From NCBI GenBank assembly GCA_013178165.1, contig JABLXG010000026.1, positions 1 to 45,702 on the forward strand: DNA of 45,702 nucleotides, in the 5' to 3' direction. Within the stretch, counting starts at the first letter, position 1; every line of letters begins with the position of its first letter. The position numbers were made by a program, and so were the translations under genes. A model generated the notes under the pieces. It ran no database searches. It worked only from the letters and a program-made list of their open reading frames with translations, and was not told the origin of the DNA. Source of the stretch: Anaerolineae bacterium. GTDB taxonomy: Bacteria > Chloroflexota > Anaerolineae > Aggregatilineales > Ch27. Positions 15,663-23,103 of the stretch are shown here, piece after piece.

Positions 15663-16091
15663 AACGGGCGGTTACCGGCACACGCCGGTATTGTATGCCC
15701 GTTCACGCCCCGCTGCCAGCGCCCTGCCAGCGCCCGCTACCAGCGGCCCGCTGCCAGCGGCCCGCTGCCAGCACCAGGCGCAAACAGAGGCAGGGAATGG
15801 GCAGTGAGGAGGCGTCTTACCTTGGTCCAGCCATATTCAGATAGCCTCTCAGCTCCTCCTATTATCACTGCCGGGTCCTGCCCACCTCCAACTGATCGTT
15901 GCCGGGCTGCGCAGGCCGCGCTATGATCCGGCCCGCCAACAGGAATGAACCATGCGCCGGGGGGCTGGCGGAAGGATAACCCTGACTTTCCCCCGGCTCA
16001 TTTCGTTCTCACGTTGATGTGGTACGATGATCACGGGCGGCGAGGCACGCTGCGCCAGCGATCACAGGAGGCTGTTTGCAGAGAGCAACCA
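15663..16091. other. Gene-less stretch with hairpin and short tandem repeat
   Basis: No gene is supported between the IGPS-like gene and the first TPR gene. The stretch contains a seven-base-pair hairpin TACCGGC-ACAC-GCCGGTA (15673-15690) and a 14-base imperfect tandem repeat of CCCGCTGCCAGCGG (about 15709-15776, three clear units plus degenerate ones). There is also a possible plus-strand promoter, TTCAGA (15836-15841), 18 bases, TATTAT (15860-15865), which would leave a 220-base leader before the TPR gene. Confidence 0.5.
15709..15776. repeat. 14-bp imperfect tandem repeat
   Basis: Units of the form CCCGCTGCCAGCGG recur in near-tandem, with single-base variants such as CCCGCTACCAGCGG. It lies outside coding sequence. 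It may be a simple slippage-derived repeat. Confidence 0.55.
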
Positions 16092-17333
16092 ATGAGACAC
16101 GGTATCCGTATCCAGCGCGACCATAGCACCCTGAGCTTTTCCGGGCGTCGGCGCGGCTTCAGCCCGCTGCTGATCGTCCTGTGGGTGCTTTCGCTGGCCG
16201 TGGTGGCTGTGGTCGTCTGGCGCTTTGACGAGGTACAGCCGCGGGTGCTCTCCCTGGTGCAACCACCGCCGCCGACCGTCTCCGCACCCACGCTGGCCAA
16301 CCGCGCCTTCGAAGCTTACCTGGCTGGAAACCTGGCCGCTGCTGAACAGCAATTCGCCGAAGCGGTGCGCCTGGACCCAACTAACATCGCTTACCTGTAT
16401 GAGTACGGGCGCATCCTGATGCTTAACAACAAACCAGCGGAAGGGCTGGCGATGGCCGAACAGATCATCGCTGCCGCGCCGGGCGATCCACGCGGCTATG
16501 CGCTCAAAACCTACGCGCTGGATAGCCTGGGCCGCGCCGAAGAGGCGATCCCCGTCGGCCTGACCGCTCTCGATCTAAACCCAACCTTTGCCCCGGCCTA
16601 CGCCTATCTCTCCGGCGCGTATCTGTCGCTGGGGCGCTGGCGACAGGCCCAGGAGATGGGCGCGCGAGCGGTGGAACTGGACCCCAACAACATTGATACC
16701 CGGCGCGCCTTCGCCTTCGCCCTGAACTGGACGGGTCGCTACGACTTGGCGGTGGAGCAACTCGAAGCCGCTATCGCCATCCACCCCAACCTGGACTTCC
16801 TGTACTTTGAGCTGGCTGGCGCGTACACCGGCCTCAAGAACGATCCAGCCAAGATCGCCATCTACGAACACGTGCTGGCCATGAACCCGGAAAACACCAA
16901 AGCGATGGTCCGCATGTGCGAGACATACTTTGGGTTACGGGTGGATAACCTGGCCCAGTACTGGTGCGAGCAGGCCCTGGACCGCGATCCCAACGATGCC
17001 CGCGCCTGGAAGCAGGTCGGCATGATCTACTACACCCGCCGCAACTACGAAAGCGCCATCGACGCTTTCGAAACCTGTGTGCGTCTCTCCGGTTCGGAAT
17101 ATATCGAGTGCTGGTATCTGCGCGGGCTGGCTCATTACCGCCTGGATCAGTGCGATCAGGGCGTACCCATTCTGCAGGAGGCGCTCAACTACACCGATTC
17201 GGAGGACATCCGCCGCAACATCCTGCAGGGGCTGTACATGTGCGCTGAAGCTGACGAGCGCTACGACTTCTCGATCATCCCGACCCCTGCCCCGACCGCT
17301 ACGCCCGTGCCCACACCGATCGGAATCTTCTAG
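16092..17333 (+). CDS. Membrane-anchored TPR protein, paralogue 1
   Basis: The 413-residue protein has a basic N-terminus, one membrane segment (about residues 24-43), a Pro-rich linker (PPPPT) and then some eight tetratricopeptide repeats facing the outside, ending in a Pro/Thr tail (PTPAPTATPVPTP) typical of extracytoplasmic linkers. TPR signatures recur, for example AVRLDPTNIAYLYEYGRIL and AIAIHPNLDFLYFELAGAY. TPR arrays bind proteins, and no enzymatic domain is present. It is the first of three consecutive paralogues. The ATG at 16092 has only a weak ribosome site, and a longer frame to 15945 exists but lacks a membrane-protein-like start. Confidence 0.8.
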   Translation: MRHGIRIQRDHSTLSFSGRRRGFSPLLIVLWVLSLAVVAVVVWRFDEVQPRVLSLVQPPPPTVSAPTLANRAFEAYLAGNLAAAEQQFAEAVRLDPTNIAYLYEYGRILMLNNKPAEGLAMAEQIIAAAPGDPRGYALKTYALDSLGRAEEAIPVGLTALDLNPTFAPAYAYLSGAYLSLGRWRQAQEMGARAVELDPNNIDTRRAFAFALNWTGRYDLAVEQLEAAIAIHPNLDFLYFELAGAYTGLKNDPAKIAIYEHVLAMNPENTKAMVRMCETYFGLRVDNLAQYWCEQALDRDPNDARAWKQVGMIYYTRRNYESAIDAFETCVRLSGSEYIECWYLRGLAHYRLDQCDQGVPILQEALNYTDSEDIRRNILQGLYMCAEADERYDFSIIPTPAPTATPVPTPIGIF

Positions 17334-17336
17334 CCC

Positions 17337-18542
17337 ATGTACATCCGTCGTGACCGTTCCCGGCTGCATTTCGGTCACCAGCGCCGGGGCCGGCAGGCCG
17401 GCCTGCTGGCGGCGCTGGCGGTTGTCCTGGCGCTGACCGGACTGGTGGCCTGGCAGTTTGAACGCCTGGAGCGGGAGGTCGCCGCCCTGTTCGGCCCGCC
17501 CGCCACGCCTACGCCCTCCGCGCCGATGGTCGCCCGGCAGGCATACCTGAGCTACGTCAACGGCGACCTGGCCGCTGCCGCGGATGGCTACGCCGCCGCC
17601 CTGGCGATGGAGCCGGATAACGCCGATTACCTCTACGAATACGCCCACTGTCTGCTGCTGCTCAACCGGGGAGAGGAAGGGCTGTCCGCCGCCGAGCGCC
17701 TGGCGGCGCTGGCCCCCGGCGATCCGCGCGGCCAGGCCCTGCAGGTACTGGCTCTCTACCAACTCAACCGTCTGGATGAGGCTATCGCCATCGGCCTGAG
17801 CGTCATCGAGGCACACCCGACCTACGCCGAAACATACGCCTACCTGGCCTGGGCCTACGCTGACATCGGACGCTGGATGCAGGCCGTGCAGATGGGCGAA
17901 CGCGCGGTGGAATTGAACCCGGACAGCGTGGACGCCTACCGCGCTTACGCTTACGCCCTGACCTGGGTCGGCGACCGCGAGAGCGCGATCAAGGCGCTGG
18001 AACGGGCCATTGAATTACACCCGACGCTGGACTTCCTGTACTTTGAAGCGGCGGAGAAATACCGCGCCCTGGAAAACGTCCCGGCAGCGATCGCCGCGTA
18101 CGAACGTGTGCTGGCTATCAAGCCGACCAACACCCGCGCTCTGCTGCGGCTGTGTGAAACGTACTTCAACCTGCGGGAAGACGCCCGCGCCCAGGAATAC
18201 TGTGAGCAGGCGCTGGCCATCGACCCAACTTATGCTGATGCCTGGCGGCAGGTCGGGCTGGTGTACTACCAGCAGGGGCTTTACCAGCGGGCTGTCGATG
18301 CCTTTGAGCAATGCATCGCGTTTGGCTCGGAGAGCATCTTCTGCTGGTACGTACGTGGTCTGGCCTACTACTACCTGGGACGCTGCGATCTGGCCGTCCC
18401 GATCCTGCATGAATCGATGACCCGCACCCAGTCCGACCGGGTGCTGGGCTTCATCCGGGAAGGGTTGCGCCTGTGTAACCAGGACCCCACCCCCCTCCTG
18501 CCGGGCGAAACGCCAGCGGCCACCGAAACCCCGACCGGGTAG
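17337..18542 (+). CDS. Membrane-anchored TPR protein, paralogue 2
   Basis: The 401-residue paralogue starts three bases after the stop of paralogue 1, so the two are translationally linked. The architecture is the same: basic start (MYIRRDRSR), one membrane helix (about 20-40), a PATPTPSAP linker, eight or so TPRs and a Pro/Thr tail. The repeats align one by one with those of paralogue 1 (for example HPTLDFLYFEAAEKYRAL against HPNLDFLYFELAGAY), and the Cys residues near the C-terminal repeats (CETYFNLRED, QYCEQ/EYCEQ, FCWYVRGLA) are shared. This points to tandem duplication. Function is unknown, and a scaffold for an envelope complex is a reasonable inference. Confidence 0.8.
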   Translation: MYIRRDRSRLHFGHQRRGRQAGLLAALAVVLALTGLVAWQFERLEREVAALFGPPATPTPSAPMVARQAYLSYVNGDLAAAADGYAAALAMEPDNADYLYEYAHCLLLLNRGEEGLSAAERLAALAPGDPRGQALQVLALYQLNRLDEAIAIGLSVIEAHPTYAETYAYLAWAYADIGRWMQAVQMGERAVELNPDSVDAYRAYAYALTWVGDRESAIKALERAIELHPTLDFLYFEAAEKYRALENVPAAIAAYERVLAIKPTNTRALLRLCETYFNLREDARAQEYCEQALAIDPTYADAWRQVGLVYYQQGLYQRAVDAFEQCIAFGSESIFCWYVRGLAYYYLGRCDLAVPILHESMTRTQSDRVLGFIREGLRLCNQDPTPLLPGETPAATETPTG

Positions 18543-18591
18543 GCTAAAACCTGTTACAATCAACGCCTGCGCTCGACCAGGCCAGCAACCC

Positions 18592-19893
18592 ATGTACCTG
18601 AGAACACCCAAACGCTACTCCGCCAAACGCCCCAAACGCCACCTGATCAACCTGCGCTGGTGGTGGCTGTACCTGCTGACGCCGATCGTGGTGGTAATCG
18701 GCGCTGGCATCTGGGATCAGCGGGCGATGTTCCAGGGGCCGATTGAGGCGGCGATCTGGGAGCAGATCAACGCTGCCCGCGATTACATCGCCACACAACA
18801 GGCCCCCACGCCGACGCCGACCGATTCGCCGTTCAACTACCTGACGGTGGCCAATGCCGCCTATCAGCGCGGGTCGATGGAGCAGGCCATCGACAACTAT
18901 CGTCTGGCGGCGGCGGGCCTGCCCAACGATGTGGCGCTGCATGTGCGGCTGGCCCACCTGCTGACCACCGCCGGACGTCCAGAGGAGGGCGTTGCTGCCG
19001 CACAGGCAGCGATCAACGCTGATCCTTACAGCGCCGACGCCTGGGCGATCCACGGCATGGCCAACGAGTGGAAGGGGGACTTTGGCAAGGCGCTTTCCAG
19101 CCTTTACCGCGCCCTCGAACTGGATCCGCAAAATGCCGCCGCCTATGCCTTCCTGGCGGAAGCCTACATTGACATGGGCAAGGCTGCCGAAGCGCTGGAA
19201 GCCGCTGAAAAGGCGCTGGAACTGAACCCGCAGGACTTCAATGTCCAGCGCAACTATGGCTACGTGGCGGAATACACCGGCCAGTATGACGTAGCCATGC
19301 AGGCTTACGAGCGCGCCCTGCAACTGGAGCCTTCCCGCACCTATATTGCCTTCAACCTGGTCGATCTCTACCGGCGCGAGGGCGATCCGGAGAGCGCGGT
19401 ACGGTTGTTGCGTGCGATCATCGATCGCAGCCCGGAAAACGCCCAGGCCTATGCCCGCCTGGCCAATATCCTGCTCAGCGACCTGGGCGAACAGGATCAG
19501 GCCCGCGACGCCGCTGAGCGCTGTGTGGCCATCGATCCCACCAGCGTGGCCTGCCTGGGCATCCTGGGATCGCTGCAACTGACCGCCGGGGAATACAACC
19601 TGTGCGCTCGCTCCTTTGACCGGGCCATTGAAGCGGGCAGCACCAATGCCCTGCATTACTATTACGCCGGGATGTGCCACATCGTGATCGATGATTGCGT
19701 CCGGGCGCGTGAAGTGTTACTGCGTGGCCTGGAACTGGCCCGTACCCTCCAGACCCAGACCGACATCCGCGACGCGCTGGCCCAGTGCCAGACGATCGTC
19801 ACCCTGGCTCCGACTCCCACGTTGGAAGGCACACCGCCGGACTACGAGAGCCTTCTGACCGCCACGCCCGAAGCCGGGGAAAGCACGTCCTAG
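18592..19893 (+). CDS. Membrane-anchored TPR protein, paralogue 3
   Basis: The 433-residue protein is the third tandem TPR gene, 49 bases after paralogue 2. It has a basic N-terminus (RTPKRYSAKRPKR), a membrane helix (about residues 20-38), the linker TPTPTDSP, about nine TPRs and a Pro/Thr tail. It is more diverged than the other two but keeps the same order of elements, including the Cys-bearing repeats near the end (YNLCARS, AGMCHIVIDDCV). Its TAG stop overlaps the stop of the convergent SDR gene in a shared CTAG. Confidence 0.8.
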   Translation: MYLRTPKRYSAKRPKRHLINLRWWWLYLLTPIVVVIGAGIWDQRAMFQGPIEAAIWEQINAARDYIATQQAPTPTPTDSPFNYLTVANAAYQRGSMEQAIDNYRLAAAGLPNDVALHVRLAHLLTTAGRPEEGVAAAQAAINADPYSADAWAIHGMANEWKGDFGKALSSLYRALELDPQNAAAYAFLAEAYIDMGKAAEALEAAEKALELNPQDFNVQRNYGYVAEYTGQYDVAMQAYERALQLEPSRTYIAFNLVDLYRREGDPESAVRLLRAIIDRSPENAQAYARLANILLSDLGEQDQARDAAERCVAIDPTSVACLGILGSLQLTAGEYNLCARSFDRAIEAGSTNALHYYYAGMCHIVIDDCVRAREVLLRGLELARTLQTQTDIRDALAQCQTIVTLAPTPTLEGTPPDYESLLTATPEAGESTS

Positions 19894-20867
19894 CCCCGCT
19901 CCGGCGGGAGCTCGCCGGCAGCGACGGGCTGGGGCGTGCTGCCCATCCCTAGCCGGCGCATCAGGGCCATATAGGCGGGCAAATCGACCATCACGCGCCA
20001 GTAGAAGTCGACCAGCGCGGGGACGATCCACTCGGCCAGCCAGGCCAGTCGGGCCTGTGGCCCGCCCCGTGCCACCACCCGCCGGTTATAGCGCACCGCA
20101 TCCACAATCGCCCGCGCCGGGGCTACCGGCGCGTCAAAGTGCTCCAGCGGCCACAGCACACCGGCCCGCTGCAGGCCAATCTCATCGATGCCGGTGACCA
20201 TCGGTGTCGTCGTCCAGGTCGGGTAGACCGATGTCAGGCGCACCCCCGTCCCGGCAACCTCTCGCCGGACAGCCAGCGTAAAGGCGTCCAGAGCGCGCCG
20301 CGTAGCGGTATAAACGGTCATGCCCGGTTCCGGCACCTGCCCGGCCATGCTGGTCACGTTGACGATATGCCCGCGCACACCGTCGGTGTCAGGCGGCTGG
20401 CGCAGCATGATGGCCAGCGCGCGCTGGGTCAGGCGGGCCGGGCCGGTGAAATTGACCGCCACCAGCGTCTGCACCCGTTCCGGCGGCACATCCACCAGCC
20501 AGCCGCCATAGGAGACGCCAGCGTTGTTGACCAGCACGTCGATCCGGCCCCATGCCGCCAGGACAGCCTGCAGCAGCGCCTCGCTATCATCTTCCCGGCT
20601 GATATCCGCCGGGATGGCCAGGGTCGGCGTGCCATAGACGGCCAGCGCCGCCTGTGTCCGGGCCAGCGGCTCCGCCCGGCGGGCGGCCAGGGCGACGCGC
20701 GCGCCTGCCGCCGCGAAGGCATGGGCTGTCGCCTGCCCGATTCCGGAGGACGCACCGGTGATGATCACTACTTTGTTTTTCAGGCTGACCGGGTGCTTCC
20801 GCCGGGTGCGCCGCCAGGCCAGCCACAGGCCCACCGCCGCGCCCAGCGCCGCTGCTGCTCGCTTCAT
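19890..20867 (-). CDS. Short-chain dehydrogenase/reductase (SDR), N-terminally anchored
   Basis: The 325-residue protein has a hydrophobic N-terminus (about residues 4-16) and then a classical SDR domain. It has the TGASSGIG cofactor loop near 38-45, NNAG near 117 and VNVTSMAG with the catalytic Ser. The Tyr lies 13 residues later in VYTATRRAL. The usual YxxxK lysine is Arg here (YTATR), which may lower or alter activity. A C-terminal extension of about 70 residues is basic and hydrophobic. The ATG at 20867 has GGAGG directly upstream, so the longer frame to 20903 is not used. Oxidoreduction of a lipid or isoprenoid-like substrate is common in this subgroup but unproven. A structured leader with terminator precedes the gene. 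Confidence 0.85.
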   Translation of the reverse strand: MKRAAAALGAAVGLWLAWRRTRRKHPVSLKNKVVIITGASSGIGQATAHAFAAAGARVALAARRAEPLARTQAALAVYGTPTLAIPADISREDDSEALLQAVLAAWGRIDVLVNNAGVSYGGWLVDVPPERVQTLVAVNFTGPARLTQRALAIMLRQPPDTDGVRGHIVNVTSMAGQVPEPGMTVYTATRRALDAFTLAVRREVAGTGVRLTSVYPTWTTTPMVTGIDEIGLQRAGVLWPLEHFDAPVAPARAIVDAVRYNRRVVARGGPQARLAWLAEWIVPALVDFYWRVMVDLPAYMALMRRLGMGSTPQPVAAGELPPERG

Positions 20868-20927
20868 GCCGCCTCCTGATTCGCCTGTCGAAACGGCCCT
20901 CATGATACCGCGAAGCCAGGCCCTGCC

Positions 20928-20961
20928 AAAAGAACGGCCGCAGGGGATGAGCCTGCGGCCG
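20928..20961 (-). terminator. Strong hairpin terminator in the SDR leader
   Basis: On the minus strand CGGCCGCAGG and CCTGCGGCCG form a perfect ten-base-pair stem with a seven-base loop, followed by TTCTTTT. It lies 61 bases upstream of the SDR start, on the SDR's own strand, so it would stop transcription before the gene unless the RNA refolds. Confidence 0.8.
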
Positions 20962-21109
20962 CCGACTGTCGAAACAGTCGTGGGGTGGGAGCGTCCCCCG
21001 CTATGGGCGACGCCCTTGGAGATGATGCGTCAGGCGGGGGACACCCCCTTTATCCCTAACATTCTGGATCACCTCCTTTCACTAACCCGACGATGATCCC
21101 AGTCTAGCA
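20962..21109 (-). ncRNA. Structured leader with near-perfect ribosome site and 10-residue ORF (attenuator-like)
   Basis: Between an extended -10 element (TGC-TAGACT, 21109-21101) and the terminator, the minus strand carries several ordered elements. AAAGGAGGTGATCC (21079-21066) lies within a 17-base match to the 3' tail of 16S rRNA (complement). An ATG at 21062 opens a 10-codon ORF (MLGIKGVSPA) ending at 21030. A nine-base-pair helix joins 21042-21034 to 21001-20993 and encloses a five-base-pair helix (21031-21027 with 21013-21009). A seven-base-pair hairpin with TTCG loop lies at 20980-20963. The last codons of the small ORF lie in the 5' arm of the long helix, so translation would open it. 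This is the geometry of a transcription attenuator. It fits no family I know. Confidence 0.5.
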
Positions 21110-21220
21110 CACATCTACCAGAAGTACCCTTAAGATTGGCTGAGCATCGCGTGCAGGATGCCCCCAGTCAGCGCGCGCCTTCAACGGTCGCCCAAACTGC
21201 GCCCTGCCGGATGTGACACG

Positions 21221-21251
21221 AAAAGGCGGCTCCCCCCTGGAAGCCGCCTTT
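21221..21251 (-). terminator. Terminator after the rhodanese gene
   Basis: AAAGGCGGCT and AGCCGCCTTT form a ten-base-pair stem with a ten-base loop, 56 bases past the rhodanese stop. On the minus strand the stem ends in CCTTTT, a short U-tract. Confidence 0.65.
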
Positions 21252-21306
21252 GAGGCAGGCGCCGGGGCGCGGGATGACTCCGCGCCCCCAGCCCAGATCA
21301 GTCCGA

Positions 21307-22968
21307 TCACTGCACCAGTTCGTAGCCCGCCGCCGCCCAGCCAGCCGAACCGACCGCCAGGCCACGCACATTGCTGTAGCCGGCCATGGCCAGGGCGTGC
21401 TGAGCCAGCGCCGTGCGGTGCCCCTCGCCGCCGTAGGCCACGATCGCGGCGTCCTTAGCCAGACCTTCCGCCACGAAACTGGCGAAGGCGCGGGTTGGCC
21501 AGTTGATTGCACCGGCGATGTGACCGGCGGCGTACTCATTCGGTTCGCGGGAGTCGATCAGGATGATCTCCTGCTCGGCCAGCGCCGTTGCCAGATCTTC
21601 CGGCGCGATGATGCCCCAGCCCTGCGGCAGAGCGGTGAAATAAGCGTTGACAGTCGTCCACACATCGGGGTCAACCGCCGGGAATGCGCCCGGCGTAGCA
21701 GTGGCCGGTTCGGTGACCTGCTCACCCGTCCAGGCCTTGAGGCCGCCGCGCAGGTTCATGACGTTGGTGTAGCCGAGCATGGTCAGGCCAAGCTGAGCGA
21801 CCGCACCGCGATAGCCAACCCCGCAGTAGACCAGAATCGGTTCGTCGAACTCAGGCAGCAGCGCCAGGCTGGCCGGAACCTCCCGTAACGGGATATTGAC
21901 CGCCCCGGCGATGTGTCCTTCGGCATACTCGTTGGCCTCGCGCACATCCAGGATGAACGCGCCGTCCATCGCCGCGGCGAAGTCAGCTTCGGCCAGAGTG
22001 CCAAAACCAGCCATTGAAGCGATCGTCTGTACCGCCTCAAAGGCCAGCGGCGCGACAACTTCCGCTTCCAGGACGGTGCCTTCCGGCAGTACGACTTCCG
22101 CCGCTGTACCGCCGACAACGGGATACTCCTCAGCAATCCAGCCGGCAATACCGCCCGCCAGGTTGCGCACGTTGTAGCCCAGCATCTGCAGGGCGACCAT
22201 GGCGATCGTGCCACGCCCGCCAACCTTGCAGTAGACCACGATCTCTTTGTCTGCGGGCAACTTGTCCAGGTTGGCGGTCAGCTGGCGGATCGGAATGTGC
22301 ACCGCACCCTCGATGTAGCCCAGTTCGTCCAGTTCAGCCTGCTCACGCACATCCAGCAGGAACAGGTCGGGCTTCTCCGCCAGTTCGCTCCACAGGTCGT
22401 CGGCGCTCACCTGCCCCCACCCCTGCGGCAGCACATTCTTCAGGTAGTTGTCCACCTCTGCCAGCAATGCCGGGTCGAACTCCGCCGGGCCGATCGGCTC
22501 AAACTCCACCGGCTCGGTCGCCACCGGATTACCCGCTTCCTTCCATGCCCCGAAGCCGCCCACCATGTTGCGTACATTGGTGTAGCCCATCATCTGCAGC
22601 ACGGCCATCACAATCGTGCCGCGCGTCCCCTTGGCGCAGTACACCACGATCGGCTCGTCCAGGTCCGCCGGTAGCAGATCAAGCTTGTCGACCAACTCCC
22701 GTACTGGCACATTCACCGCACCGGGAATGTAGCCCTGTTCAGTCCATTCGCTGGCTTCCCGCACATCCAGCAGGAACAGGTCGGGGTTCTCCGCCAGTTC
22801 CGTCGCCAGATCATTGACGCTCACCATCCCGAAGCCCTGCGGCAGGTTGGGAATGTAAGCCTCAACGGCGGCCTGCAGGACACCCACGCCCTGGGCCAGG
22901 ACGGGGGCGATACCGGTCAGCAGGAAGCTGACCAGAACCAGAAGTGTGATCAATCGTTTCGATGCCAT
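21307..22968 (-). CDS. Exported protein with four rhodanese domains
   Basis: The 553-residue protein has a signal peptide (residues 1-27, ending APVLAQG) followed by four rhodanese-like domains. Each has the LLDVRE or equivalent strand and the active-site loop. Domains 1-3 keep the catalytic Cys in VVYCAKGTRG, VVYCKVGGRG and LVYCGVGYRG. Domain 4 reads VAYGGEGHRT and lacks it. Domains 1, 2 and 4 are preceded by a repeated LPQGWG-like helical segment (residues about 41, 175 and 455), which suggests internal duplication. Rhodaneses transfer sulfane sulfur from thiosulfate or persulfides. Located outside the cytoplasm and next to multiheme cytochromes, this one probably handles extracellular sulfur. 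The ATG at 22968 follows AAGGAG at nine bases. Confidence 0.88.
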   Translation of the reverse strand: MASKRLITLLVLVSFLLTGIAPVLAQGVGVLQAAVEAYIPNLPQGFGMVSVNDLATELAENPDLFLLDVREASEWTEQGYIPGAVNVPVRELVDKLDLLPADLDEPIVVYCAKGTRGTIVMAVLQMMGYTNVRNMVGGFGAWKEAGNPVATEPVEFEPIGPAEFDPALLAEVDNYLKNVLPQGWGQVSADDLWSELAEKPDLFLLDVREQAELDELGYIEGAVHIPIRQLTANLDKLPADKEIVVYCKVGGRGTIAMVALQMLGYNVRNLAGGIAGWIAEEYPVVGGTAAEVVLPEGTVLEAEVVAPLAFEAVQTIASMAGFGTLAEADFAAAMDGAFILDVREANEYAEGHIAGAVNIPLREVPASLALLPEFDEPILVYCGVGYRGAVAQLGLTMLGYTNVMNLRGGLKAWTGEQVTEPATATPGAFPAVDPDVWTTVNAYFTALPQGWGIIAPEDLATALAEQEIILIDSREPNEYAAGHIAGAINWPTRAFASFVAEGLAKDAAIVAYGGEGHRTALAQHALAMAGYSNVRGLAVGSAGWAAAGYELVQ

Positions 22969-23060
22969 TGTGACATTCTCCTTGCTGATGCGTATGCGTT
23001 GCCTTACTTGGGCGGAGACTTTGTAGGTCGACTTCCCCACATTTATGCGCTTCGCCTTAC

Positions 23061-23089
23061 GGGGCGGAAAGCCGGAAGCTCTCCGCCCC
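23061..23089. other. GC-rich hairpin between cytochrome and rhodanese genes
   Basis: GGGGCGGA and TCCGCCCC form an eight-base-pair stem. It follows the cytochrome stop at 23104 without a U-tract. It may cut expression of the downstream rhodanese gene partly or protect the upstream message. Confidence 0.4.
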
Positions 23090-23103
23090 GCCCGAAAACA
23101 GAG

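Noticed and set aside
21064-21080. Fragment of a 16S rRNA gene 3' end
   Set aside because: Only about 17 bases match. The preceding conserved helix 45 sequence is absent. On the minus strand the same bases form an ideal ribosome site before a small ORF.
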